Shown here: one piece after another, positions 39,860-48,766 of the stretch
How positions within the stretch are numbered: the stretch's first letter is position 1
How the letters are laid out: each line of letters begins with the position of its first letter
IMG/VR virus record: IMGVR_UViG_3300020183_000007
Location: 115,609-179,608 of that record
Length of the DNA: 64,000 nucleotides
Strand: one strand, 5' to 3'
Source: a virus
Notes under the pieces: generated by a model
Database searches by the model: none
What the model saw: the letters and a program-made list of their open reading frames with translations, nothing else
What the model was told of the DNA's origin: nothing
Program-made: the position numbers and the translations under genes

Positions 39860-40186
39860 ATGCCCGGTTTTGGACAAAGCTACCTATCGAGAGCTGGTAT
39901 GAGAATGGTGGCTGCATTCCAGGACACGTTGTCCCCTGGGGGCCAAGGCGGGAGAGCCATTCATCAGTTTTTGGATCAAACAACCGGACAATCTCGGAAA
40001 ATGCCAAGAAGCTCTATAAGCCCCAATACTATGATGACAAGGACTCCACGTGGTCGCGGAGGCATGTTCGGCTCTACAACCACTTATGATAACCCTAACT
40101 TCCTAAAGACAGACATAAATAGGGGCCTTTTTGGAATGGGTGGTCGCAGCAGTTCTCTGCAAATTCGCAGACCCCCTATGGACTAA
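39860..40186 (+). CDS. Glycine/arginine-rich protein (108 aa)
   Basis: ATG after AAAGGACTTTT. Rich in Gly, Arg, Ser and Met (RTPRGRGGMFGSTTTY, FGMGGRSSSLQIRRPP), apparently mostly disordered. It could bind nucleic acid or be a virion component. It is the last + strand gene before the block of - strand genes and stands alone with a separate promoter-like upstream region (39735-39859). Confidence 0.6.
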   Translation: MPGFGQSYLSRAGMRMVAAFQDTLSPGGQGGRAIHQFLDQTTGQSRKMPRSSISPNTMMTRTPRGRGGMFGSTTTYDNPNFLKTDINRGLFGMGGRSSSLQIRRPPMD

Positions 40187-40200
40187 ATCTCTATATAGGG
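40174..40200. terminator. Weak hairpin between convergent genes
   Basis: CCCTAT (40174-40179) pairs with ATAGGG (40195-40200) around the stop codon of the preceding gene. On the - strand, the 3' side is followed by little T. It marks the meeting point of the + and - transcription units; termination is only suggested. Confidence 0.35.
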
Positions 40201-40237
40201 TAAAATTAGAAAAAAATTTTGAGGCCTATTTTCATTT

Positions 40238-41023
40238 TTAGAAAATGTTTAAATCCTTGAATCGTTGATCAATCTGATCCGAGTATTGAGTAGAGATCTC
40301 TACCACGTAATGCTGTATGAGATGATTCTTTTGTCTCTGCGCTGTAGAAGGATTAATGTGCTGTTTATACAATAACTTTTTAATATGATAAAATTTTGTA
40401 TCTAAAAATGTTCTGACAACTAGCTCGTAGTCATCAGCGATTTCATATTTAGCATTGTGCCCGCCTAGTTTATGATAGACATTTGATCTCCATGCTCTAA
40501 CATGATTTGGAGCAGAAACAATATGTTTCATAGTTGTAGGATTTATTTCCGGCGAAGACATAACCCATACTTCATATTCTTGCGACCAATATTCCGAACC
40601 ATATCCAAATGCCCAACCCTTAGGATATACGCCTGACTGTCCATCGGGTAAAATCTCGCACCAATCTGAGTAGACGAAACCTACCTCAGGATTGTCTCGG
40701 AATGCCCCGTTAATCTCTTCCAGAGCGTCTGCAGTAAGCTCATCGTCATGATCTAGCTCAACAAGTATATCTCCCTCTGCAAGCATAAATCCACGTCTCT
40801 TATTGCGACCTATGTTGCCTGAATGAACATGACTTTTATACATCTGAATTTTATATCTTTCATCTGCACAAAAGCCATAGACTTGATGCCATACATTGTC
40901 ATTGGTTGAATCATCTATTATGATCCATTCCCAATCTTTAAATGTTTGAGCTTTTAGAGAAGCCCATGTACGAGAAAATACATTCTTATCTGTATTATAC
41001 GTAGGTGTTATTATTGAAATCAT
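40238..41023 (-). CDS. Family 2 glycosyltransferase
   Basis: A 261-aa protein. SIITPTYNTDKNVFSRTW is the N-terminal nucleotide-sugar-binding element, ELDHDDELTADAL the metal-binding DxD-type motif of GT-A fold enzymes, and EIADDYELVVR the acceptor-side acidic motif. It should transfer a sugar from a nucleotide donor to an acceptor, possibly to virion proteins or a glycan precursor. It is the last gene of the - strand module and overlaps its upstream neighbour by four bases. Confidence 0.85.
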   Translation of the reverse strand: MISIITPTYNTDKNVFSRTWASLKAQTFKDWEWIIIDDSTNDNVWHQVYGFCADERYKIQMYKSHVHSGNIGRNKRRGFMLAEGDILVELDHDDELTADALEEINGAFRDNPEVGFVYSDWCEILPDGQSGVYPKGWAFGYGSEYWSQEYEVWVMSSPEINPTTMKHIVSAPNHVRAWRSNVYHKLGGHNAKYEIADDYELVVRTFLDTKFYHIKKLLYKQHINPSTAQRQKNHLIQHYVVEISTQYSDQIDQRFKDLNIF

Positions 41024-41316
41024 ACGAAATGCTTAATTATTGCTGCGCTTGCTAGAAAAACCCATAGAACATTAAATAATATAATTGTTGGCAGTGTTTT
41101 TTTAGTAGAAGACCATATTAAACTTAGGCTTGACGCAATAGCAAAAATATATAACCACCACCATTGTTTGCCAAATAAAAGTCCTGGAAATATAATAGCT
41201 ATCTTTGTTGCAAAACCCCAAGCTTCAACTGAATTTGGTTTAGTCCAATAAGATTTATTTGACATTTGTTTTATGGCATCTATGACTTTATAGAAAAATA
41301 TTTTAATTTGATTCAT
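41020..41316 (-). CDS. Small membrane protein (98 aa)
   Basis: Three hydrophobic helices (about 34-48, 52-66 and 75-95) after a basic N-terminus. Coupled to the glycosyltransferase by an ATGA overlap. It could anchor or help the modification enzymes; no family is recognised. Confidence 0.6.
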   Translation of the reverse strand: MNQIKIFFYKVIDAIKQMSNKSYWTKPNSVEAWGFATKIAIIFPGLLFGKQWWWLYIFAIASSLSLIWSSTKKTLPTIILFNVLWVFLASAAIIKHFV

Positions 41317-41322
41317 ATCTTT

Positions 41323-41958
41323 TTACTGTTCTCTATATGTTTTCGATAAGTATTTGTATATTTTTCCTTGATGTTGTTTGCGATCATTAACTATTATATC
41401 TTGATACTCTACACCTTTAGTGAAATACCAGTGATCTGGTTCGGCAAAATGAAAAAATATCATTTCAACTTCGTTATTTGCTGGATCAGGAAATTTATTT
41501 CGCCAATGATATTGATCTTCTCCGTAATAACATACAGCTTGATTTGGTTCCAGAATAAATTCTTTATTATTTATATAGATTGGCCAATTTGTTTTGTATG
41601 ATATGCACAAATCAATTGTATAAGTACAGGCATTATCATCGACATGATAAGGTAGATTAGCTCTTGTTCCATGATACATTGAGTACACACAGTATGTAGG
41701 AACTAAACTATTAGAATTAAATATACTTTTAGCCATGTTGGTAAGAAGCAATTGTTCTTCTGAGAGGAACTCCTCATCAGGAATACTATATCTTCCTAAA
41801 CCTGAATTGTATTCTAATAATGAATTATTTTTTTTATAAATAATTCTATTTTTTAATTCAAGAAATTTTTCCTCTGAAAAGACATTGTTTAAAATAAATG
41901 GTTCGGGTCTTACGGTCAGCATTCTATTTGTATAATAATCATAAACTTTATTTGTCAT
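41323..41958 (-). CDS. 2OG-Fe(II) oxygenase-like protein
   Basis: A protein of 211 aa from the ATG at 41958 (an in-frame GTG at 41976 is the alternative). LPYHVDDNACTYTID holds the HxD pair, and EDQYHWRNKF the distal His, of the double-stranded beta-helix iron site. EFILEPNQAVCYYG is the strand before it. The substrate is unknown; the family includes hydroxylases of proteins and small molecules. It overlaps the neighbouring oxygenase gene by 11 bases. Confidence 0.7.
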   Translation of the reverse strand: MTNKVYDYYTNRMLTVRPEPFILNNVFSEEKFLELKNRIIYKKNNSLLEYNSGLGRYSIPDEEFLSEEQLLLTNMAKSIFNSNSLVPTYCVYSMYHGTRANLPYHVDDNACTYTIDLCISYKTNWPIYINNKEFILEPNQAVCYYGEDQYHWRNKFPDPANNEVEMIFFHFAEPDHWYFTKGVEYQDIIVNDRKQHQGKIYKYLSKTYREQ

Positions 41959-42661
41959 TACATTTCTTTTTTTCACTAACCTGAGTTTCAGTTTCTATTA
42001 TTTGATTATCGAATTGGTTATTATTATCTTTTATAGTTTGTATAAAAGTTGATATAATCCATTTGTCGCCCGATATTGGCACGCAACCCTGATGTGGATA
42101 GGTCCAATGTGTGGGGAATAAACATATTGAACCAGCTTTTGCTGGAACTTTCAACTCATGTTCCCTAAAGTATGTTTCCCCGCCCATTTCAACATCGTTT
42201 AAATAAATGATTGCAGCCAACACTCTGTCTTTTGTGGTGGGAGTATGATCCATACCACCATCAATATGCTCTCGATAATATCCAACTCCCTTTTTGTATT
42301 CCTGTACTCTAAATCCAGTATCTTGAATATTAACCCAGTCCCATAACCATCTAAACTCTTCTCTATATTTTGCTATAGATAAAAATAATTTTTCAACTAT
42401 TGCGTTTTCGCAAGTATCTAACTTATCTGTTGGTAAATTATACTCAACAAGTGTATGGTGAGACCAATTTATATCCATGCTATTTTTAATAGAAGTTAAG
42501 ACACCACTAATAGTAGGACCAGGAGAAGCCATTATGTTGTAATACTTTTTTAACTCACTTAATGTTAAGTTACATATTTCTTTATCTATAGCATTTTCTG
42601 CAACCATTATTGCGGCAGATCTACCAGCTGGCCAATGAAAACTTATATTACTCATTATCAT
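41948..42661 (-). CDS. Prolyl-4-hydroxylase-like 2OG-Fe(II) oxygenase
   Basis: A 237-aa protein. YREHIDGGMDHT holds H and D of the iron site. MGGETYFREHELKVPAKAGS is the strand with the common G.G.T.F pattern, YPHQGCVPIS supplies the distal His, and GDKWIISTFIQT carries the Lys that binds 2-oxoglutarate. This is the classical P4H order H-x-D...H...K. The expected reaction is hydroxylation of a protein side chain. A neighbouring gene pair and collagen-like fibres in the same module suggest virion proteins as targets; that is inference. Confidence 0.83.
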   Translation of the reverse strand: MIMSNISFHWPAGRSAAIMVAENAIDKEICNLTLSELKKYYNIMASPGPTISGVLTSIKNSMDINWSHHTLVEYNLPTDKLDTCENAIVEKLFLSIAKYREEFRWLWDWVNIQDTGFRVQEYKKGVGYYREHIDGGMDHTPTTKDRVLAAIIYLNDVEMGGETYFREHELKVPAKAGSICLFPTHWTYPHQGCVPISGDKWIISTFIQTIKDNNNQFDNQIIETETQVSEKKKCNDK

Positions 42662-42670
42662 CCTTTTGGT

Positions 42671-42922
42671 TTAACTATTTAAAAGTTTTTCGTAAGCGTT
42701 TAATACTTGTTTTAATCTTTTTTCAACAATAGTTTTCCAAGAATCGCCTAAAGCTTCGTTGCCAGAAAAAGTTGGTTGCCAAGTAAATTTGCCATCAACT
42801 ACCTCTAATGATTCTGGATCTATGCCAACCATTATAGCAGCTGAATATATTTCTAGCTCCAACTTTTTACGAGCACTTGACCTTAGTGCTGCTTTCTCAT
42901 TGCTGGATAATATGAAGTCCAT
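42671..42922 (-). CDS. Small helical protein (83 aa)
   Basis: Helical with charged surfaces (ALRSSARKKLELEIYSA, VEKRLKQVLNAYEKLL). It is one of three small helical proteins (also 45882 and 46730) standing beside oxygenases in this module, and may act as a chaperone or assembly partner for fibre genes. No family recognised. Confidence 0.55.
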   Translation of the reverse strand: MDFILSSNEKAALRSSARKKLELEIYSAAIMVGIDPESLEVVDGKFTWQPTFSGNEALGDSWKTIVEKRLKQVLNAYEKLLNS

Positions 42923-42931
42923 CTTTTACTC

Positions 42932-43741
42932 CTAGTTTCTATTAAAAATTTTATTTAAAAAAGTTTTCTTTTCATTATCAATAGATTCATCAAGTTGTCT
43001 TTGAAGTTTTTTGTATTTACTTTTCTGTCTTTTTGGCATAAAAGGGCCACCAAAACCTCTATACTGCAATAGGTTATAGGCTATACTATCCCCCCATAAT
43101 ATGTCTAAAGACTTTTGTCTCTTAAAGGGAATGACGTGCCACATAGGTGTTCCCATTTCTATTTCAAATGGTTGATCTGTTAGAATATTCATAACAATAT
43201 GTGCGTTATGATAATAGTCAGTATTAACTACGGCTGGTAACATAGTATAATTTGGGTTGGGATTCCATAATGGTGGAAGAAATAGCGAAGACCATCCTGG
43301 AGCTGTTTTTGTTAACCATGGATTAATTACTTTGACATAATTAGCTTTTTCAATTTTTCTAACTTTTGTAACTGGACATTCTCCAGTTTGTCCATAGCTA
43401 AACTTTTCTATTCCAAAATTGCCCATATCTGTTGAAAGATCAAATTGACCCTCCCAAAATTTATGGTCAACTGATGGCCTAAACATTAATTTAGCCCAGA
43501 GTGGAATAGTGAATCCAGTTGCAATATAATCAGAAGTTCCAGAACAACGTTTTAGGCTACCCTCTTCTCCACTAAGTTGTTTCCACCAATCTGGCCAATT
43601 ACCAAGATTTTGGTATGGCCTACATTCATCGTCCATTAATTGTGGGACATGAGGCGTCAATAATACTTGGCCTTCTTTAATTTTTGGAATATCATTAAAT
43701 ACTTTTGGACTAACTATTTGCAATTTTTCTGAGTTCTTCAC
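42932..43741 (-). CDS. DUF6065-like protein beside the halogenase
   Basis: A 269-aa protein with the pattern seen in DUF6065-type proteins: a central KVINPWLTKTAPGWSSLFLP, then LPAVVNTDYYHN, then IEMGTPMWHVIPFKRQ near the end. It has no signal or membrane segment. Such proteins occur beside halogenases and oxygenases in some gene clusters. It probably binds or modifies the same substrate as the halogenase. A GTG start overlaps the halogenase gene by 32 bases. Confidence 0.5.
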   Translation of the reverse strand: MKNSEKLQIVSPKVFNDIPKIKEGQVLLTPHVPQLMDDECRPYQNLGNWPDWWKQLSGEEGSLKRCSGTSDYIATGFTIPLWAKLMFRPSVDHKFWEGQFDLSTDMGNFGIEKFSYGQTGECPVTKVRKIEKANYVKVINPWLTKTAPGWSSLFLPPLWNPNPNYTMLPAVVNTDYYHNAHIVMNILTDQPFEIEMGTPMWHVIPFKRQKSLDILWGDSIAYNLLQYRGFGGPFMPKRQKSKYKKLQRQLDESIDNEKKTFLNKIFNRN

Positions 43742-45185
43742 CGTGATCTACCAACTTTTGACTAAGTAGTTGTTTTGCTATATTGTTTATATCTTTAATT
43801 CCCGGATATCTGGCACTATAAGCATCTAATTGAATTGATGCTATTTCTGGGTTAAGAACACCTTGACCCTGAGCTACGTGCCATAAATGTCCTGCCGCAA
43901 AAAGCTCATATCCAGTAGATGGAACATCATGTACTTCTGGACACCTAATATTCCAAAGTTGCAAAAGATGTTCAAGAAGTTCTGGTTTTTCTGCTGATTG
44001 TTGCGCCAACCACATATCAGTATCTTTTCTATCAGAGATATAATGTAATGATATCATACATAATATGTTATTCATAATGGAATCCATTATTCTATGATAT
44101 TCTTTTATGCCATATGTTCTATCCTCGGAAAATGTCGGCAAATACGAGCACAAAAGCCTAGCCTGTTGAATTGTTGTTGATATAGAAGTGGCTTCCAGCG
44201 GCTCAACAAAACTTGCAGCCAGTCCAACAGCAATACAATTATTCTTCCATGTTTCTTTAAAATATCCAGAAGTAAAATCAATTACTTTAGATGGTTCAAC
44301 TTCAAAACCATGTATTATAGAGGCTTCCCGTATAGCTTGTAGGGATGAACAGTAATCAGAAGAAAACACATATCCATTACCTCTACGATTTAACGTGGGT
44401 ATTTCCCACATCCAACCATTACTTAACGCCCGTGCTCTTGTATACGGTTTAATTTTTCCAGATGGATCTGATTGAGTTGGGAAGGCAATTGCCTTATCAC
44501 AAGGCAAATATTTTCTATATGGAATAAATGTTTGATCAGCAATTTTGCTAAGAATTTTTCTATGGAATCCTGTAGCATCTATGAAAAAATCACCCACAAT
44601 ATTTTTCTGAGATGCTTTTAACAAAACACTTTCTATATATCCATTCTCCGAAACGGATACATCGCTTACTTCATCGTCAATAAAAGTTATTCCTTTTTCT
44701 TGAGATATTTGCGTAAGATACTGATTTAATTTAAATGTATCAAAATGGTATTGGTTAGACCCATAATGTGTTTTTTCACCAAGATCAATAATCTTATCTT
44801 CTATTATTCCGCGCCAAGAATAAGTGTTTGTTAATAGCCTATTGTTTTCTAAGGCCGTTGCGTATCCAGCCCAAAAACTTCCAAATTGAACACCAGTTCC
44901 ACCAACACTATGGAAATAATCAGGAGTATGATTCGTCCAATTTTCATATCTAATTCCATATTTATGGGTAATGTCTACATTTTTAATCATATCATGAGGA
45001 TGAATGCCGACTAGATCTTGAAATATGCGCCAATGCTCAGTAGAGCCTTCTCCTACGCCTATGATTCCTATTTTATTTGATGATATATTTATAATATTAT
45101 ATTTTTTAAAATAAGATTTCAATATTAAGCCAGTAACCAATCCGGCCGTTCCAGATCCTACAATTATTATTTTTTTTTCATTCAT
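43710..45185 (-). CDS. Flavin-dependent (tryptophan-type) halogenase
   Basis: A 491-aa protein. GSGTAG (10-15) binds FAD. GEGSTEHW (45-52) and the Lys in DITHKYGIRYENW (K75, matching the catalytic Lys79 of PrnA/RebH) fit the family. GWMWEIP (about 255) is the WxWxIP signature that distinguishes flavin halogenases from monooxygenases. FVEPLEATS is the conserved stretch near the catalytic Glu. The enzyme would chlorinate or brominate an aromatic substrate using FADH2, O2 and halide; no flavin reductase is in the window. A cyanophage halogenase (VirX1) is a known precedent. It sits in a - strand block with oxygenases and fibre proteins. Confidence 0.88.
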   Translation of the reverse strand: MNEKKIIIVGSGTAGLVTGLILKSYFKKYNIINISSNKIGIIGVGEGSTEHWRIFQDLVGIHPHDMIKNVDITHKYGIRYENWTNHTPDYFHSVGGTGVQFGSFWAGYATALENNRLLTNTYSWRGIIEDKIIDLGEKTHYGSNQYHFDTFKLNQYLTQISQEKGITFIDDEVSDVSVSENGYIESVLLKASQKNIVGDFFIDATGFHRKILSKIADQTFIPYRKYLPCDKAIAFPTQSDPSGKIKPYTRARALSNGWMWEIPTLNRRGNGYVFSSDYCSSLQAIREASIIHGFEVEPSKVIDFTSGYFKETWKNNCIAVGLAASFVEPLEATSISTTIQQARLLCSYLPTFSEDRTYGIKEYHRIMDSIMNNILCMISLHYISDRKDTDMWLAQQSAEKPELLEHLLQLWNIRCPEVHDVPSTGYELFAAGHLWHVAQGQGVLNPEIASIQLDAYSARYPGIKDINNIAKQLLSQKLVDHGEELRKIANS

Positions 45186-45889
45186 TTTTTCAATACCAAT
45201 GTAAATCCTGTTAGGATAGGAATGTGAAAAGTGTACATGTCCTCACGCTCAGTTAGTGACATTAGGTACTGAGTCCAAGTATGCCCGGTGCCTCTTTGGT
45301 AGACTTTGTGAAAATCATTAACATTCCATAAACACATTAAGCCATTTGGGGCTATTTTTGCCCAAAGATTGTCAACTAAAGATAGATCATGGCTAAATAT
45401 TTCAAAGTCTATAAAGATTAAATCATAAAACTTATTTAATGAAGAAGTTTCAATGTCTTGCATTAGGACGATATTGCTGCTGTCAATAGACTGATTTAAA
45501 TACTTTTCTAAGTAATCCAAATGAATTGTATTTACATAATCAATATTTGGAACAATATTTTTTATTTCAGCCATAACCAAATGGCATATAGTTCCACATA
45601 AAGCAGTGTTTGGATTCTTAAGTCTAGTTACAAACTCAGCCAAAGAGCGAACAAATAGTTCTGCGTCTAATCCAGAGCTATTATCATGACACAGGTTACC
45701 AAGAACAGCCGAATGCCAGTTTAGTTGTTGCGACATACCTCTTGCTTCATTACTTCTGTCGACACCAGTTTGGATTTCACTATTTAAAACAGTATTAAAT
45801 GAGTCCCGCAAAGATTGGTGTGATAATTCACAACTTTTAGTTTTTGAATAAATATTAGATACTTCTGGATTAGCATAGTTTTCAGACAT
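45182..45889 (-). CDS. Putative methyltransferase-like protein (235 aa)
   Basis: The C-terminal half shows a possible class I fold: an SAM-binding-like strand is not obvious, but YDLIFIDFEIFSHDLSLVDN is the strand-helix after motif II and APNGLMCLWN the following strand and turn. The N-terminal half is helical with no clear motif. It overlaps the halogenase gene by four bases. An O- or N-methyltransferase acting with the halogenase is plausible but uncertain. Confidence 0.4.
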   Translation of the reverse strand: MSENYANPEVSNIYSKTKSCELSHQSLRDSFNTVLNSEIQTGVDRSNEARGMSQQLNWHSAVLGNLCHDNSSGLDAELFVRSLAEFVTRLKNPNTALCGTICHLVMAEIKNIVPNIDYVNTIHLDYLEKYLNQSIDSSNIVLMQDIETSSLNKFYDLIFIDFEIFSHDLSLVDNLWAKIAPNGLMCLWNVNDFHKVYQRGTGHTWTQYLMSLTEREDMYTFHIPILTGFTLVLKK

Positions 45890-46124
45890 TTTCTAATCTC
45901 CATTTTAATACAGTATATATATACCAGAGTCTTCTAAGGCTTTGCTGCAAATTAAGAAGTTCAGCGTCGTTGTAGTTATTCTGACCATAAACATTTACCG
46001 ACATACTTAATAAGTCAGTAATGGTATATTCATTTAAGTTTTCCGTTTGACCACCAATAAGTATTATTGATTCACATAATTTAGTATAAATATATTCAAA
46101 ATCTTTTTGTAAATTATATCCCAT
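45882..46124 (-). CDS. Small helical protein (80 aa)
   Basis: Acidic helical protein (DAELLNLQQSLRRLWYIYTVL with amphipathic spacing). Overlaps the methyltransferase-like gene by eight bases. Similar size and helix content to 42671 and 46730; perhaps chaperones of fibre proteins. Confidence 0.55.
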   Translation of the reverse strand: MGYNLQKDFEYIYTKLCESIILIGGQTENLNEYTITDLLSMSVNVYGQNNYNDAELLNLQQSLRRLWYIYTVLKWRLENV

Positions 46125-46137
46125 TATACAGCCTCAA

Positions 46138-46737
46138 TTATCTAAACCATGTGACTAGCGAATATTTAACTGTACTATCGTTTTCTCCAACAGGTTCTGC
46201 AATGTGAGCGTATGGAAAATTGGATGGAAAAATAATAACATTTCCAGCTTTTGGTTTAATTGAAACATTAAATTTAGGGAAAACAAGATTTCCACCACTA
46301 AAACCATCATTAAGAAAAGCAACTAAACTTAAAGTCCTAGAATTTACTGATGCATGGTCGTGATGAGCTTCGTATTCAGCTCCCCCGGAATATTTTAGAA
46401 CCCTATAACCCTCGTCCGCCTCTAGTTCAATTTCAAAATAATTTCTATAATCCCAGACCAATGGATCTATTTTTGACCATATAGATTTCCATTCTTCAGC
46501 CAATGGTTTTACTCTTTCTATTTTAATATCTTCTGTAGAAAGAGGTTCCAATTCACATCCAACAGATGTTCTAACATCTGATATCTGAGCATTGCCGACC
46601 CTAGATCTCTGCCAAGATAAATATCCCCATGGTTCGTTGCATTCTTTTTCCAAGAGTTCAATAAAATTATTGGCGTTAAAAATATTTTCATACTCAACTA
46701 TACATGTTGCATGCTGTACAAATTTCATATTAGCCAA
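46138..46737 (-). CDS. Prolyl-4-hydroxylase-like 2OG-Fe(II) oxygenase
   Basis: A 199-aa protein with EYEAHHDHASVN giving the H and D iron ligands, then the strand SGGNLVFPKF, YAHIAEPV with the distal His, and STVKYSLVTWF with the Lys for 2-oxoglutarate. It is the second clear P4H-type enzyme in the module. Its target may be the fibre proteins encoded immediately upstream. Overlaps the small helical gene by eight bases. Confidence 0.83.
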   Translation of the reverse strand: MANMKFVQHATCIVEYENIFNANNFIELLEKECNEPWGYLSWQRSRVGNAQISDVRTSVGCELEPLSTEDIKIERVKPLAEEWKSIWSKIDPLVWDYRNYFEIELEADEGYRVLKYSGGAEYEAHHDHASVNSRTLSLVAFLNDGFSGGNLVFPKFNVSIKPKAGNVIIFPSNFPYAHIAEPVGENDSTVKYSLVTWFR

Positions 46738-46978
46738 TTAATCCTGACTTTATTTCTTCCATCTTTTCAATAACTGACATTATATTGGTATATTGTTCTC
46801 TTAGATAAGAGAATTTTTCTATAATATCTACATTTGGATCAAAATTATTTACATCGATATTTTCTGGCACTAAATCAGCATCGATTAGTATTGTCCATAA
46901 CTGCTCTTTTAGTGAACCAATTCTTGATTCAACAATTTGCAGTTTTCTTTCTGAACTAATTGAGTTAAAAAAAGACAT
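46730..46978 (-). CDS. Small coiled-coil protein (82 aa)
   Basis: Two helices with heptad spacing (KLQIVESRIGSLKEQLWTIL and SYLREQYTNIMSVIEKM), likely a two-helix coiled coil. Its start has AAGGAGAAG upstream. It lies between the His-rich fibre gene and the P4H-like gene. Confidence 0.6.
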   Translation of the reverse strand: MSFFNSISSERKLQIVESRIGSLKEQLWTILIDADLVPENIDVNNFDPNVDIIEKFSYLREQYTNIMSVIEKMEEIKSGLIG

Positions 46979-47021
46979 TTCTTCTCCTTAATATTTGTAT
47001 TCAATTATATCATAATTATTT

Positions 47022-48764
47022 TTATATATCAATCACTTTGGAATAGTTCGAGTGACCAAATTGATTAGCTGCATTAAAATTACTTGAATTTCTAGTAACT
47101 AATATTATACCACCAGTGCTTCCAGTTGCGCCTGTGTCCCCTGGATTTGCGGTACCGCCTGTTCCTCCAGTATAGTTGGCATTTGTGGCGTTGTGAGTCG
47201 GAACGCCGCCTCTATTGCTTGTAACGGCTCCACTTGAATGATTTACTGTGGCTGCGGTGTGCGGATGTGAACCGGAATTATGGCCAGATGGATGAGGGTT
47301 TCCTGCTCCTGGATTGGGTCCCGTGCTCCCTGCCGGATGATGATGATGGCCACCATGATGATGGTGATTACCATGATGCCCATGTGAGGTATGGGTTGGA
47401 AAGTTGTGAGTATCTTTTGCGGTATGTGGTAGATTTTTGCCGGAACCACTAGGGTGATTGGCACCAGGATGGTGCGCAAGACCAGTGTGGTAATGTCCAT
47501 CACCAGCACTTGTGTGCATATGACCGCTATGATTTGATGCTGGGTTATTGGGAAAAGCAGCGTGCCCGTGATGGTATGGGTGATGTCCTGCATTATGATT
47601 TCCGGAATGATGACCGTGACCAGGATGATGATGATGATTGCCGTGATTGCAGTCGCATGCGTGATTGCCGTTATGATTGGATAATTGATGGCCAAACAAT
47701 TGTGTATTATTAGTAGTATGAGGTACATGCACAGCGTTAGAATTTCCGTTATGTGTAGAAATTCTATGACCATTTACACCATGAGGGTGAGCACCATTCC
47801 CTGCATTATGGTGATGTGGACCATAGTGGGCTATTATATTTGGAACAAATGGGCCAGTTCTATTGGCGTTTTGATGGGCATTATGGTGAGTGTGACCATG
47901 GTGATTGGATGCCGGATGGTAGCCTTGAGTAATATGAACCACCGCATTGTGTGGGTGAGCGGGAACGTTTCCGTCTGGATGCGGATGTGTTCCAGCATTG
48001 TGGCCAGATGGATGAGGGTTGCCTGCCCCAGGGTTGGGTCCAGTGCTTCCCGCCGGATGGGGAAAATGTCCACCAGTATGATATCCTGTGATATTTGGTG
48101 CAGGATTTCCTTGTGTAGCTGGATTTCCTGCGCTTCCAGCAAATCCATAGCTGACTATAGTCCCATTGCCAGAAATGTTTTTAGCCAAAACAATAACCAG
48201 TCCACCACCAGGACCTCCTGCACCACCAGTTCCAGCCGTAGCTGCATTACCCGTTCCACCAGCAGCGCCGACTGTATTGGAATGACCAGGATAATTACCA
48301 GCAGTTGCCGCCGTAACATTTCCACTTGAACCAGCTACCCCAAGTGAGCCTGCGCCTATTTTTGTTACTGTACCAGCCGAAGTAATAAACCACCCCGATA
48401 CAGCGTCGTCCATATCATGCATATCTGTTGCAGATAAGGCGTCAGTGCTTGTGCCCCACGCTTTTGCTGGGTTTAATGCATTTTGTCTTCCGGCTACTGT
48501 ACCAGAACCATCGGCAACAGTCGCAGCAGAAGCTGTTGGCATTCCAAATGTTCCATCGTTAGTTAACGTTCCGTTAACAAAAACTCTAAAACCATTTGTA
48601 AATAATGTTGCTCCAAAGTTTATTGTTAGATTTGTGTAGTACATATCTTTAGTTAGATATGTGGTGCCACTAGATATGGTTACAGAACCGTCGGTGCCCT
48701 CTCCAAAAATTGAATCGTCACGCTGTGCAATTGTTTTATTTATCCTTTTGATTCTACCAGCCAT
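47022..48764 (-). CDS. Fibre protein with a large His/Gly/Asn-rich insert (580 aa)
   Basis: The N-terminal 200 residues share a fold-pattern with the next protein (48767): DSIFGEGTDGSVTIS, then KDMYYTNLTINFGATLF and FRVFVNGTLT versus DSIYGSAADGSVTF and YCYNLTLSANVRL. It then has Gly-rich beta segments (GGGLVIVLAKNISG). From about residue 225 to 525 the sequence is extremely rich in His, with HxH, HHxH and HHHH runs, roughly one His in four residues. An internal duplication is present (HPAGSTGPNPGAGN occurs twice). It ends with GGIILVTRN. The His-rich part probably binds metal (Fe, Zn, Ni or Cu), as HxH ladders do in phage tail tips. It is likely a tail-fibre or tail-tip component. Confidence 0.75.
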   Translation of the reverse strand: MAGRIKRINKTIAQRDDSIFGEGTDGSVTISSGTTYLTKDMYYTNLTINFGATLFTNGFRVFVNGTLTNDGTFGMPTASAATVADGSGTVAGRQNALNPAKAWGTSTDALSATDMHDMDDAVSGWFITSAGTVTKIGAGSLGVAGSSGNVTAATAGNYPGHSNTVGAAGGTGNAATAGTGGAGGPGGGLVIVLAKNISGNGTIVSYGFAGSAGNPATQGNPAPNITGYHTGGHFPHPAGSTGPNPGAGNPHPSGHNAGTHPHPDGNVPAHPHNAVVHITQGYHPASNHHGHTHHNAHQNANRTGPFVPNIIAHYGPHHHNAGNGAHPHGVNGHRISTHNGNSNAVHVPHTTNNTQLFGHQLSNHNGNHACDCNHGNHHHHPGHGHHSGNHNAGHHPYHHGHAAFPNNPASNHSGHMHTSAGDGHYHTGLAHHPGANHPSGSGKNLPHTAKDTHNFPTHTSHGHHGNHHHHGGHHHHPAGSTGPNPGAGNPHPSGHNSGSHPHTAATVNHSSGAVTSNRGGVPTHNATNANYTGGTGGTANPGDTGATGSTGGIILVTRNSSNFNAANQFGHSNYSKVIDI

Positions 48765-48766
48765 AA

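Noticed and set aside
47243-47773. Ile/Thr-rich frame on the - strand over the His-rich gene
   Set aside because: A frame-shifted shadow of CAT/CAC codons; no start context or domain.
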